A DNA stretch of 37,031 nucleotides from Bacteroides sp. (lineage in GTDB: Bacteria > Bacteroidota > Bacteroidia > Bacteroidales > Bacteroidaceae), in assembly GCA_021201335.1 (NCBI GenBank), contig JAJQFD010000003.1:1-37031 (forward strand), read 5' to 3'. Positions 24,540-32,654 of the stretch are shown here, one piece after another (position 1 is the first letter of the stretch; every line of letters begins with the position of its first letter). The notes beneath the pieces are model-generated. The model was not told the DNA's origin and made no database searches. It saw only the letters and a program-made list of their open reading frames with translations. Position numbers and translations under genes: made by a program.

Positions 24540-25637
24540 TTATAATTCTTCATCTATTGTGTCCAATTTCAGTTTATCACTGTCATCCCGCTTCTCAAAG
24601 TATTGTTTCTTTAACGGGTGGGCATGTGCCTCATCATCCCGGATTCGATTGCGATAAACATCCATAGCTACATAAATGGCCTGACGGAAAGAATCTTCAG
24701 ATGCCTGCCCTTTGCCCGCTATATCATATGCAGTACCATGTGCCGGAGATGTTCGGATAATCGGGAGGCCGGCCGTATAATTAACTCCATCTTCCATAGC
24801 CAGTGTCTTGAAAGGTGCCAGTCCCTGGTCATGATACATAGCAAGTATCCCATCAAAATGGGCAAAGTTTCCCGATCCCATAAAACCATCTGCCGGATAA
24901 GGACCATAGCAGAGTATTTTTTCAGTTTTCAATTCTTCCATCGCAGGAATAATAATTTCCTGTTCTTCTGTACCAATGAGTCCTTGATCACCGGCATGCG
25001 GATTTAATGCCAAGACAGCTATACGCGGACTACCAATACCAAAATCGCATCTCAACGATTCATTAAATATTCTGATTTTTTCCTGAATTAATTCTTTAGT
25101 AATAGTAGAAGCCACCTGGCTAATTGGAATATGTCCGGTAACCAGTGCCATTCGCAAATCTCCCTTCATCAAGATCATTAAAGCTTTCTTCCCTTCTCCT
25201 ACTCTCTCTTGTATATATTCGGTATGTCCGGGAAAAGGAAATTCTTCCGAATGGATGGTATTTTTATTTATAGGGGCCGTTATCAATACATCAATCAAAC
25301 CAGCTCTGTAATCCTCCAATGCTCTTTCCAATGCATTAAAAGCAGCTTTTCCTGCTTCAGGTGTTGGTTTGGAAAATTCAACTTTTACCTCTTCATCTGA
25401 ACAATTCAGTACGTTCAACCGGTTGTGAGCAGCTTCCCCGGCTGAAGAAATGATACTGAAATTGGTAGAAAGGTCGAGTGATTTACGGTGATAGGCCGCT
25501 ACTTTAGGGGATCCATAAACAATAGGTGTACAAAGTTCCAGCATCATAGCGTCTGCAAAAGTTTTCAGGATAACTTCATAACCTACCCCATTTATGTCTC
25601 CCTGGGTAATTCCAATCTTTATTTTACTATCTTCCAT
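24540..25637 (-). CDS. pdxA: 4-hydroxythreonine-4-phosphate dehydrogenase
   Basis: The 365-residue enzyme oxidises 4-phosphohydroxy-L-threonine in the DXP-dependent pyridoxal phosphate pathway. IGITQGDINGVGYEVILK opens the protein; PFPGHTEYI carries a metal-binding His, ALNPHAGDQGLIGTEE the second region, and MYHDQGLAPFKTLA the third. The ending HGTAYDIAGKGQASEDSF is typical. It is cytoplasmic and dimeric in the family. The gene starts two bases after the DUF4837 stop, so the two are co-translated. Confidence 0.97.
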   Translation of the reverse strand: MEDSKIKIGITQGDINGVGYEVILKTFADAMMLELCTPIVYGSPKVAAYHRKSLDLSTNFSIISSAGEAAHNRLNVLNCSDEEVKVEFSKPTPEAGKAAFNALERALEDYRAGLIDVLITAPINKNTIHSEEFPFPGHTEYIQERVGEGKKALMILMKGDLRMALVTGHIPISQVASTITKELIQEKIRIFNESLRCDFGIGSPRIAVLALNPHAGDQGLIGTEEQEIIIPAMEELKTEKILCYGPYPADGFMGSGNFAHFDGILAMYHDQGLAPFKTLAMEDGVNYTAGLPIIRTSPAHGTAYDIAGKGQASEDSFRQAIYVAMDVYRNRIRDDEAHAHPLKKQYFEKRDDSDKLKLDTIDEEL

Positions 25638-25639
25638 TT

Positions 25640-26686
25640 TTATTGATTCGTTTTGTCTCCTTTCGGTACATTCAGTGGAAGTTCTGTACTCTGTTTCTCA
25701 TTGGGCAATCTCAATGTATACAAAGAAGCTTCCATCCTGCGTACCAGTTTTCTTTTCGTTTTATCAGGTGAAAAAATAAATATTTCGGCTGTTATAATAC
25801 GGTTATTAGCTTTGTCAAGACGTGTATGTGAGACAAAAGGCCCTCCCATGAAATCACCTTTCATACGCCATAGTCCACGAGCTTCGAATGCATATTCACC
25901 CTGTACGGAGATCGGACGTGTTTCAACCGTCATTGTATCGGTTTGCATATACATGCCCTCCTTGGATCCAGGTATATTGGCCTGCATCACCGAATCACGC
26001 TTATGCATATAGAAATCACGTGTGAAAGTTTTCTCATCCGTATAAGGATAGGAATAGATAACAAAACTCATGTCGGATGTTGCGGCATTGGTGGATGCCC
26101 AGAAGAAATCTTCTCCTGTTTTTGAACTAGCCAGTTCAGCAGGAATCCAGATATTACAGCCAAACATTTCTTTCACTTTATTGGAGACAAAAGAACTGTG
26201 TGATTTTTCCAGTGTCCGAATTTGACGGTTAATCTCGGCGCGGTTGAAGAAATCAAGAATCACCTGCTTGTTTTCTTCCACAAAAGTTTCAAATTCATCT
26301 TCTGTAGGTGCTTGGATCGTTAAAACAGTTTGCGGAGCTGCGTATACATCATTAGCATATTGAAATTTGGCCTGCGTATATTTCTGACTGTTAATATCAA
26401 TCATTATTATATTCCGCACGGGTTTCAGGATTGAATTAAAATCCTTAGGCGCGGCATACATAATTTTAAAAGAACGTTCTGACTGAGGAAGTCCCGGCAT
26501 ATCAGAATCCAGAACATTATACAAAGCACGTCCGGCAGGACGCTCCCATACTCCCAGGTCAGTAACCACCAGTACTTCGTAAGGTGCTCCTGTGGAGGTA
26601 GGCGTAAATGCACTTTTCTTCCCATTGCAAGAGAAGGCAATCAATGCAATAGCCAGCAGATTAAAATAAAATAAATACTTTCTCAT
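25640..26686 (-). CDS. DUF4837 family lipoprotein
   Basis: The 348-residue protein has a lipoprotein signal (LAIALIAFSC). The body is typical DUF4837: GAPYEVLVVTDLGVWERPAG, LPQSERSFKIMYA, NIIMIDINSQKYTQAKF and GEYAFEARGLWRMKGDFMGGP. The family occurs in Bacteroidetes and has no known function; the lipobox suggests attachment to the inner or outer membrane. It lies between rlmN and pdxA on the same strand, as the probable middle gene of a three-gene unit. A TAGTTTTG -7 box at 26712-26719 in the 71-bp gap suggests a second start of transcription. Confidence 0.9.
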   Translation of the reverse strand: MRKYLFYFNLLAIALIAFSCNGKKSAFTPTSTGAPYEVLVVTDLGVWERPAGRALYNVLDSDMPGLPQSERSFKIMYAAPKDFNSILKPVRNIIMIDINSQKYTQAKFQYANDVYAAPQTVLTIQAPTEDEFETFVEENKQVILDFFNRAEINRQIRTLEKSHSSFVSNKVKEMFGCNIWIPAELASSKTGEDFFWASTNAATSDMSFVIYSYPYTDEKTFTRDFYMHKRDSVMQANIPGSKEGMYMQTDTMTVETRPISVQGEYAFEARGLWRMKGDFMGGPFVSHTRLDKANNRIITAEIFIFSPDKTKRKLVRRMEASLYTLRLPNEKQSTELPLNVPKGDKTNQ

Positions 26687-26757
26687 ACTATCTAGTTTTT
26701 TATGTGTTCCACAAAACTACTGAATACCCTTAAAATATTGTCAGGTAAACTTACAAA

Positions 26758-27798
26758 TTATGTTAATCTTTCCTTTTTATCCTGCTGCTTTGCGGTTGAT
26801 AGCATACCACAAGCCGCAAAAATGTCTTCCCCGCGAGAAGAACGGATGGTTGTAAATAACCCATGTGAAGTAAGGTAATCACGAAAATGCTGCATTGTTT
26901 CCATATCAGCACCTTCCAGGTCCACATCGGGGATGGCATGAAAACGGATCAGGTTAATACGACAATCCAAACCACGCAATAATTTTAGTAATTCTTTTGC
27001 ATAGACTAGAGAATCGTTGACTCCTTTAAACATGATGTACTCAAAGGAAAGTCTTCTCTGTTTGCTGAAATCATACTTTCGAAGGATTTCTACCATTTCT
27101 CCGGCAGGCAATGCCCTTTCTGCCGGCATCAATTCTGCCCGCAATACAGATAAGGGAGAATGTAAACTAATAGCCAAATGACAATCACTTTCTTCCAGGA
27201 ATTGCTCCAGGCCTTTCCGAATACCTACCGTGGAAACCGTAATTCTTTTCGGACTCCAACCGTATCCGTACGAAGAAGTCAGCACTTCTAAGCTTTTCAA
27301 AACTTCGTCTATATTATCCATAGGTTCTCCCATACCCATGAAAACCACATTGGTTGATGCATCTCTTTCGGGTAAAGAACTTATTTGGTTTATGATCTGG
27401 TTGGCAGTAAGATTAGCAGAGAATCCCTGCTTACCCGTCATGCAGAATTTGCAATTCATCTTACATCCTACCTGCGACGAAACACACAGCGTGGCACGTT
27501 CATTGTCAGGGATATAAACAGCTTCCACAAACTGATCTTCCTTAATCTGATAAAGATATTTAATCGTACCATCCACCGATTTCATTGCCTCTACCGGAAG
27601 AGACCCTCCCACCTCGTACATTTCCTTCAGGGCTTCCCGATGCTTCAGAGAGAGATTGGTCATTTCATCAATTGATAATACTTTCTTATCATACAGCCAG
27701 GAAGCTATTTGTTTGGCAGCAAACGCAGGCATACCGATTCCCCTGGCCACTGTTTGTAGCTCAGAAAGGGTGAGACCTAAAAGAGGATATTTGGACAT
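26758..27798 (-). CDS. rlmN: Dual-specificity 23S rRNA (A2503-C2) / tRNA (A37-C2) methyltransferase
   Basis: The start ATG 27798 gives 346 residues beginning MSKYPLLGLTLSEL, the usual length. A longer open frame runs to 28170, but it is antisense to the aroC start and lacks family sequence. This radical-SAM enzyme methylates C2 of A2503 in 23S rRNA and A37 in some tRNAs. The cluster cysteines are Cys112, Cys116 and Cys119 in GCKMNCKFCMTGKQG; Cys330 in FAACGMLS is the methyl-carrying Cys. VVFMGMGEPMDN is the SAM-binding GEP motif. It is divergent from aroC. Confidence 0.97.
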   Translation of the reverse strand: MSKYPLLGLTLSELQTVARGIGMPAFAAKQIASWLYDKKVLSIDEMTNLSLKHREALKEMYEVGGSLPVEAMKSVDGTIKYLYQIKEDQFVEAVYIPDNERATLCVSSQVGCKMNCKFCMTGKQGFSANLTANQIINQISSLPERDASTNVVFMGMGEPMDNIDEVLKSLEVLTSSYGYGWSPKRITVSTVGIRKGLEQFLEESDCHLAISLHSPLSVLRAELMPAERALPAGEMVEILRKYDFSKQRRLSFEYIMFKGVNDSLVYAKELLKLLRGLDCRINLIRFHAIPDVDLEGADMETMQHFRDYLTSHGLFTTIRSSRGEDIFAACGMLSTAKQQDKKERLT

Positions 27799-27895
27799 AA
27801 TTCTATTATTCAACGTAATTCCACTGCAAAAATAAGGCAATAACTTGCATTTTTCACTTATCTTTGAAAAGAATAAACCAATTTCTATCATTTTT

Positions 27896-28969
27896 ATGTT
27901 TAATTCAATAGGAAACATCTTCCGATTAACAACCTTCGGGGAATCGCACGGCCCTGCCATAGGCGGGGTTATCGATGGATTTCCTGCAGGTATAACGATA
28001 GACACTGATTTCGTACAGGCTGAACTCAATCGCCGTCGCCCCGGGCAATCAGACATCACCACCAGTAGGAAAGAAGGAGACAAAGTTGAATTTCTTTCCG
28101 GTATATTTGAAGGTAAATCCACGGGAACTTCTATTGGATTTATCATCAGGAATGGAAACCAGCACTCCAATGATTACAATAACATTGAACATGCTTACCG
28201 CCCCTCGCATGCTGATTATACCTATAGCAGTAAGTATGGAATCCGGGATCATCGCGGTGGAGGACGTTCATCGGCACGGGAAACGATCTCACGGGTAGTA
28301 GCTGGCGCCCTGGCTAAACTTGTCCTGAAAGAAGCAGGTATTCGCATTACTGCCTATACTTCTCAAATAGGTCCGTTCCAATTAACTAGTCAATATGCCG
28401 ATTATGATTTCAATGAAATAGAGAAAAACCCGGTGCGTTGCCCTGATCCTTCTCTTGCTACTGAGATGGAAAGCCTGGTGAAAGAGATTAAAGGAGCAGG
28501 GAATACCGTTGGCGGTGTTGTATCCTGTGTAATACAGGGATGCCCGGTTGGCTTGGGAGAGCCGGTATTCGGCAAACTTCATGCTGCTTTGGGCAGTGCC
28601 ATGCTTAGCATTAACGCTGTGAAAGGATTTGAATATGGCGAAGGATTTGCATCTGCCGCGATGAAAGGTACAGATATGAACGACCTTTTTTATAACAACA
28701 ACGGTCGCATCGATACACGTACCAACCATTCGGGTGGTATTCAGGGAGGTATCAGCAACGGACAGGATATTTATTTTCGCGTAGCTTTCAAACCAGTTGC
28801 TACCCTTTTAATGGAACAACCTACCGTGAACGATCAGGGAGAAGAAATTACCCTGACAGCCAGAGGAAGGCATGACCCCTGTGTTGTACCACGCGCAGTC
28901 CCCATTGTGGAAGCAATGGCAGCTATTACATTACTCGATTTTTATTTGATTCATAAGATGAGGCGTTAA
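27896..28969 (+). CDS. aroC: Chorismate synthase
   Basis: From ATG 27896 the protein has 357 residues and makes chorismate from EPSP, the last shikimate step, with reduced FMN. Signatures are [61 protein letters not shown] and [13 protein letters not shown]. The longer frame from 27845 would add 17 residues before the family start and is rejected. A TATCTTTG -7 box at 27859-27866 lies 30 bp upstream. The M20 dipeptidase follows 42 bp later, probably in one transcript. Confidence 0.98.
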   Translation: MFNSIGNIFRLTTFGESHGPAIGGVIDGFPAGITIDTDFVQAELNRRRPGQSDITTSRKEGDKVEFLSGIFEGKSTGTSIGFIIRNGNQHSNDYNNIEHAYRPSHADYTYSSKYGIRDHRGGGRSSARETISRVVAGALAKLVLKEAGIRITAYTSQIGPFQLTSQYADYDFNEIEKNPVRCPDPSLATEMESLVKEIKGAGNTVGGVVSCVIQGCPVGLGEPVFGKLHAALGSAMLSINAVKGFEYGEGFASAAMKGTDMNDLFYNNNGRIDTRTNHSGGIQGGISNGQDIYFRVAFKPVATLLMEQPTVNDQGEEITLTARGRHDPCVVPRAVPIVEAMAAITLLDFYLIHKMRR

Positions 28970-29011
28970 CTCCCTGTGAATTAACGTCTTATTTCTAAAA
29001 CCAATACCCTC

Positions 29012-30376
29012 ATGAAAGACCTTACAATTTACATTCAAGAAAATGAGGCCCAGATGATGGACGATCTGTTCAGCCTCATCCGTATCCCCAGTATTAGTGC
29101 CAAACCGGAGCATAAAGATGATATGTCAAAGTGCGCCGAGCGATGGAAAGAACTGCTGCTCGAAGCCGGTGCTGATGAAGTTACCATTATGCCCTCGGCT
29201 GGCAATCCGATTATTTACGGACAAAAGATGGTGGATCCGGATGCTAAAACCGTACTTGTTTATGCCCATTACGATGTAATGCCGGCCGAACCACTGGAAT
29301 TGTGGAAGAGCGATCCTTTTCAAGCCGAAATCCGGGATGAACACATCTGGGCAAGAGGTGCTGATGACGATAAAGGACAGGCATTCATTCAGGTAAAAGC
29401 TTTCGAATATCTGGTGAAAAATAACTTATTAAAGAATAATGTGAGATTTATCTTCGAAGGTGAGGAAGAGATCGGTTCGCCGAGTCTGGAAGCTTTTTGC
29501 CAAAAACATAAGGATTTACTGAAATCTGATATCATCCTCGTAAGTGATACTAGCATGCTGGGTGCCGATCTTCCGTCACTTACCACTGGTTTGCGGGGAC
29601 TGGCTTATTGGGAAATAGAGGTCACCGGACCTAACCGGGATCTACATTCGGGACACTTTGGTGGAGCCGTTGCGAACCCCATCAACACACTCTGTGGCAT
29701 CATTGATAAGGTGTTAGATAAAGATGGAAGAATTACCATTCCCGGATTTTATGAGGATGTGGAAGAATTATCCCAGGAAGAGCGGGATATGATTGCTAGT
29801 ATTCCGTTTGATGAAGAAAAGTACAAAGCAGCCATCGGAGTGAAAAACCTGTCCGGTGAAAAAGGATATTCCACACTGGAGCGTAACAGTTGTCGTCCTT
29901 CCTTTGATGTTTGTGGCATCTGGGGTGGCTACACCAGTGAGGGTTCTAAAACAGTACTCCCATCGAAAGCTTATGCCAAAGTATCCTGCAGACTGGTTCC
30001 ACATCAGAATCATCTTAAAATATCCCAAATGTTTATAGACTATATATCATCCATTGCACCAGACACTGTTGAAGTAAAAGTGACTCCGATGCATGGAGGG
30101 GAAGGATATGTCTGTCCGATAACACTTCCGGCCTACAAGGCTGCAGAAAAAGGCTTCGAAATTGCATTTGGTAAGAAACCACTGGCTGTACGCCGGGGAG
30201 GAAGTATTCCTATCATTTCAACCTTTGAGGAAGTATTGGGTGTTAAAACGGTTTTGATGGGATTTGGACTTGAATCCGACGCTATACATTCGCCCAATGA
30301 AAACTTTAGTTTGGACATTTTCAGAAAGGGAATTGTGGCAGTAGTTGAGTTTCATAAAGCTTACGCGGAAGCATAA
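29012..30376 (+). CDS. M20-family dipeptidase
   Basis: The 454-residue protein is an M20 (carnosinase/PepV-like) metallopeptidase. YAHYDVMP has metal ligand His86, WARGADDDKGQ the bridging Asp118, FEGEEEIGSP the catalytic Glu151 and ligand Glu152, VSDT a further Asp, and the C-terminal AIHSPNENF the last His. The lid domain starts near GLRGLAYWEIEVTGPNRDLH. It hydrolyses dipeptides, probably in the cytoplasm, as no signal peptide is seen. It is 42 bp after aroC and ends before a long inverted repeat. Confidence 0.93.
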   Translation: MKDLTIYIQENEAQMMDDLFSLIRIPSISAKPEHKDDMSKCAERWKELLLEAGADEVTIMPSAGNPIIYGQKMVDPDAKTVLVYAHYDVMPAEPLELWKSDPFQAEIRDEHIWARGADDDKGQAFIQVKAFEYLVKNNLLKNNVRFIFEGEEEIGSPSLEAFCQKHKDLLKSDIILVSDTSMLGADLPSLTTGLRGLAYWEIEVTGPNRDLHSGHFGGAVANPINTLCGIIDKVLDKDGRITIPGFYEDVEELSQEERDMIASIPFDEEKYKAAIGVKNLSGEKGYSTLERNSCRPSFDVCGIWGGYTSEGSKTVLPSKAYAKVSCRLVPHQNHLKISQMFIDYISSIAPDTVEVKVTPMHGGEGYVCPITLPAYKAAEKGFEIAFGKKPLAVRRGGSIPIISTFEEVLGVKTVLMGFGLESDAIHSPNENFSLDIFRKGIVAVVEFHKAYAEA

Positions 30377-30399
30377 AAGCAGAAATAGAATAATATAAG

Positions 30400-30461
30400 A
30401 CGCAGACTTCATGGATTAGTTTATACTATAACAGTATAATTATTATCCATGAAGTCCGCGT
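30400..30461. terminator. Long nested inverted repeat, probable terminator of the dipeptidase gene
   Basis: The outer arms (30400-30416 and 30445-30461) pair over 17 positions with one A/C mismatch (GACTTCATGGAT with ATCCATGAAGTC). Inside the loop is a second 5-bp hairpin (ATACT/AGTAT). There is no long T run, so it may act instead as an mRNA 3' end stabiliser. Confidence 0.6.
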
Positions 30462-30545
30462 TGTATTACCTGAAAATGCAACCGGAATTTGCCTCAAATC
30501 CTACCGGCATCCAGTTCCAATGCAACCGGGATTCAGCGCAAAGAG
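30458..30545. repeat. Degenerate 22-bp tandem array, WACCGGNAT family
   Basis: ACCGG occurs at 30481, 30503 and 30525, exactly 22 bp apart, in units starting 30480, 30502 and 30524 (AACCGGAATT, TACCGGCATC, AACCGGGATT). A weaker unit precedes (30458), sharing the AATGC ending with the second full unit. It lies between convergent genes, and its last unit ends ten bases before the M48 stop codon. Confidence 0.75.
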
Positions 30546-30554
30546 AACTTGTTT

Positions 30555-32600
30555 CTATTTCTCCAATTCCTTGAACATCTTCCCTAACCTGCTTTTTGCT
30601 TTCCAGTTTAAAACATCCAGCAAGTTCAGGTATAAGTTGGCATGGCTGAATATCGAATTGATATGGTCTACTTGTAAATCAGCATCTAAAGACTGTTTGC
30701 TTTCATCGGCTGCAAAATCCTGCAACTGTTTCAAAAGGCCGCTACCCGCTTCGGTTGCAAAAGCAATCATATCCCAGTTGCCTTTATTCATCATTGTCCG
30801 GGTTAAATCCTGTAGATCGAAAACGGCCTTCTTGAGGGATTTTAATTCTTCTTCAGTATAACCTACCCCCCTATTAAAGTAGTATACAAGTACATCTATT
30901 CGATGATAAATATCCTCTCCATATTCACCTTTGAATGCATCGGAGAAGGCTATCGAATCATATAAAAAACGAATTTCTACAGTTTCTTCTTCATTCCTGG
31001 CATGATGTAGGGCATATGTATATACCGCAGTATCTATTCTCTTTACTTCCTTTTCCAGCGTTTCAAAATAAGCTTTGTGTTGATCCAGGGGAATTCTTTC
31101 CCTGGAATACTCATTACCCCGGTAGTACATCTTTTCCACTTCCATTTGCTTTTGGTGAATGGCATTTAAAGTTCGCCAATCGCCTAAAGCAACTTCATAC
31201 TCTTTTACCAAAGCCATGTTTTCAGCAGTAAAAGGATAAGCAACCTCTTCGCTTATTGCTTCCTCATTCGGTGAAACCAGAAGACTGCGACGCAAAAAGA
31301 CTGAATAAGGAGGGGGTATGGTATTATTTTTATAATACTCCCGGCATTCTTCCGCCAAATCTTCTTTATTAATTAGAGCCACCTGCTGTCCTTCAACTTC
31401 GGGCATCGTATTCTGAATAATATCAGAGATAGACTGAACGATACTATCAGGAACCAATACCCAGGAAGGCCGAAAATCGGTTTCTTTTTCAACTGTACCG
31501 GAAGCTGCAGCAATCCGATCGTCCATCGGTGGATGGGTATCCCATATATTTTCCGTTTTTACGCGGGATTCCGGATATCCATAATCCACTTTATGAGTAA
31601 TCAGTGCATCACATCCCAAGCAAACTTTATCGTCCTGGGCAAGCATATTGGTAATAATCTCATGTACATGAAATATATTATCCGTCTTTTTTCCAGCCGT
31701 TGATAAACTAGATACGACATCCTGAGTGATCTGGTAACTCTGACCCAAATAATCAATCTTACGCAAAGCGGATGAAAAAACATCCTTACCGATATACCGG
31801 CAGGCAATAGCATCTGCATCGTATTCCATACTACGGGACAGTTTCATGTACGAGCGATTAACAAACCGATACATCACATGCAGTAGTTTCCATATTTGAT
31901 TAGTTATCCATTGCGTTAAGACCCCAAACAAAGAGAAAACTCCCAGGTTCATCCGACACCAATTATGCACCCATTTATCCCACCGGTCTTCACCATAAGC
32001 CAGGTTATAGAGTACAGTATTAGCTACATACACTCCCGATCCAACCTTCATACTATCCTGTGAGAAATGACCGAACTCATGTGCCAGAATACTTTTCAAT
32101 TCGTCCACATTGGTACAGGTGAAAAGGCCCAATCCTATTTCCAGATTTTTCTGAACAGGAAAGAAAATACTCCAGAAACTGGTATCATAAAAAACACAGG
32201 CATTCACATCCGGTGACAGAAATACTTTCTTTGGCATCGGACAGGAAGTTGCTGTAGCAACTTCACGAATGGCTTTAAAAAGCTCCGGACACTCCTTCTC
32301 GGTCACTAATCTTCTTTGTGAGTTTTCATTCCGGGTTCTGGAAAAGAGGAATTTTACGAGGTATAAACCGAACATCAAGGCAAATCCTACCCCACCGGCT
32401 ATCAACAATAACATAAAAATGATGGCACGAATACTGCTATAACTAAAGACAATCGGAAGCGCAAAATACACCAATTGGAAAGCAAACCAAAGCAAGGTGG
32501 CTCCCAGCGCAATCAGTAAAACATAAACGAATACAAAAAGCGCGATTTTAATAATAACATCTTTAGCCTGATGTTTAACGGCTGTTGAAGTAGAATCCAT
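30555..32600 (-). CDS. M48-family membrane metallopeptidase
   Basis: The 681-residue protein has two or three hydrophobic segments near the N-terminus (about 16-50 and 56-90) and an M48 protease domain: HEFGH with His174, Glu175 and His178, and the third zinc ligand Glu in RSMEYDADAIACRYIG. DTHPPMDDRIAAA is also typical. The 350-residue C-terminal part, rich in charged helices, has no recognised domain. Related HtpX and Ste24-type enzymes degrade damaged membrane proteins; this longer type is common in Bacteroidetes and its substrate is unknown. It lies 45 bp after topB with its own promoter across the topB stop. Confidence 0.9.
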   Translation of the reverse strand: MDSTSTAVKHQAKDVIIKIALFVFVYVLLIALGATLLWFAFQLVYFALPIVFSYSSIRAIIFMLLLIAGGVGFALMFGLYLVKFLFSRTRNENSQRRLVTEKECPELFKAIREVATATSCPMPKKVFLSPDVNACVFYDTSFWSIFFPVQKNLEIGLGLFTCTNVDELKSILAHEFGHFSQDSMKVGSGVYVANTVLYNLAYGEDRWDKWVHNWCRMNLGVFSLFGVLTQWITNQIWKLLHVMYRFVNRSYMKLSRSMEYDADAIACRYIGKDVFSSALRKIDYLGQSYQITQDVVSSLSTAGKKTDNIFHVHEIITNMLAQDDKVCLGCDALITHKVDYGYPESRVKTENIWDTHPPMDDRIAAASGTVEKETDFRPSWVLVPDSIVQSISDIIQNTMPEVEGQQVALINKEDLAEECREYYKNNTIPPPYSVFLRRSLLVSPNEEAISEEVAYPFTAENMALVKEYEVALGDWRTLNAIHQKQMEVEKMYYRGNEYSRERIPLDQHKAYFETLEKEVKRIDTAVYTYALHHARNEEETVEIRFLYDSIAFSDAFKGEYGEDIYHRIDVLVYYFNRGVGYTEEELKSLKKAVFDLQDLTRTMMNKGNWDMIAFATEAGSGLLKQLQDFAADESKQSLDADLQVDHINSIFSHANLYLNLLDVLNWKAKSRLGKMFKELEK

Positions 32601-32623
32601 AAAGTGAAAATTTGTGTTGTGTA

Positions 32624-32654
32624 CAAAACTAAATAAAACTTTTTATTATTCAAA
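32624..32654 (-). promoter_or_regulatory. Promoter of the M48 gene, overlapping the topB stop
   Basis: Minus strand: TTTG (32654-32651), 19-bp spacer, TAGTTTTG (32631-32624). The -33 box lies inside the last codons of topB. Confidence 0.7.

Noticed and set aside
27799..28170. N-terminal extension of rlmN
   Set aside because: It would overlap the aroC start on the other strand and has no RlmN sequence; ATG 27798 gives the normal length.
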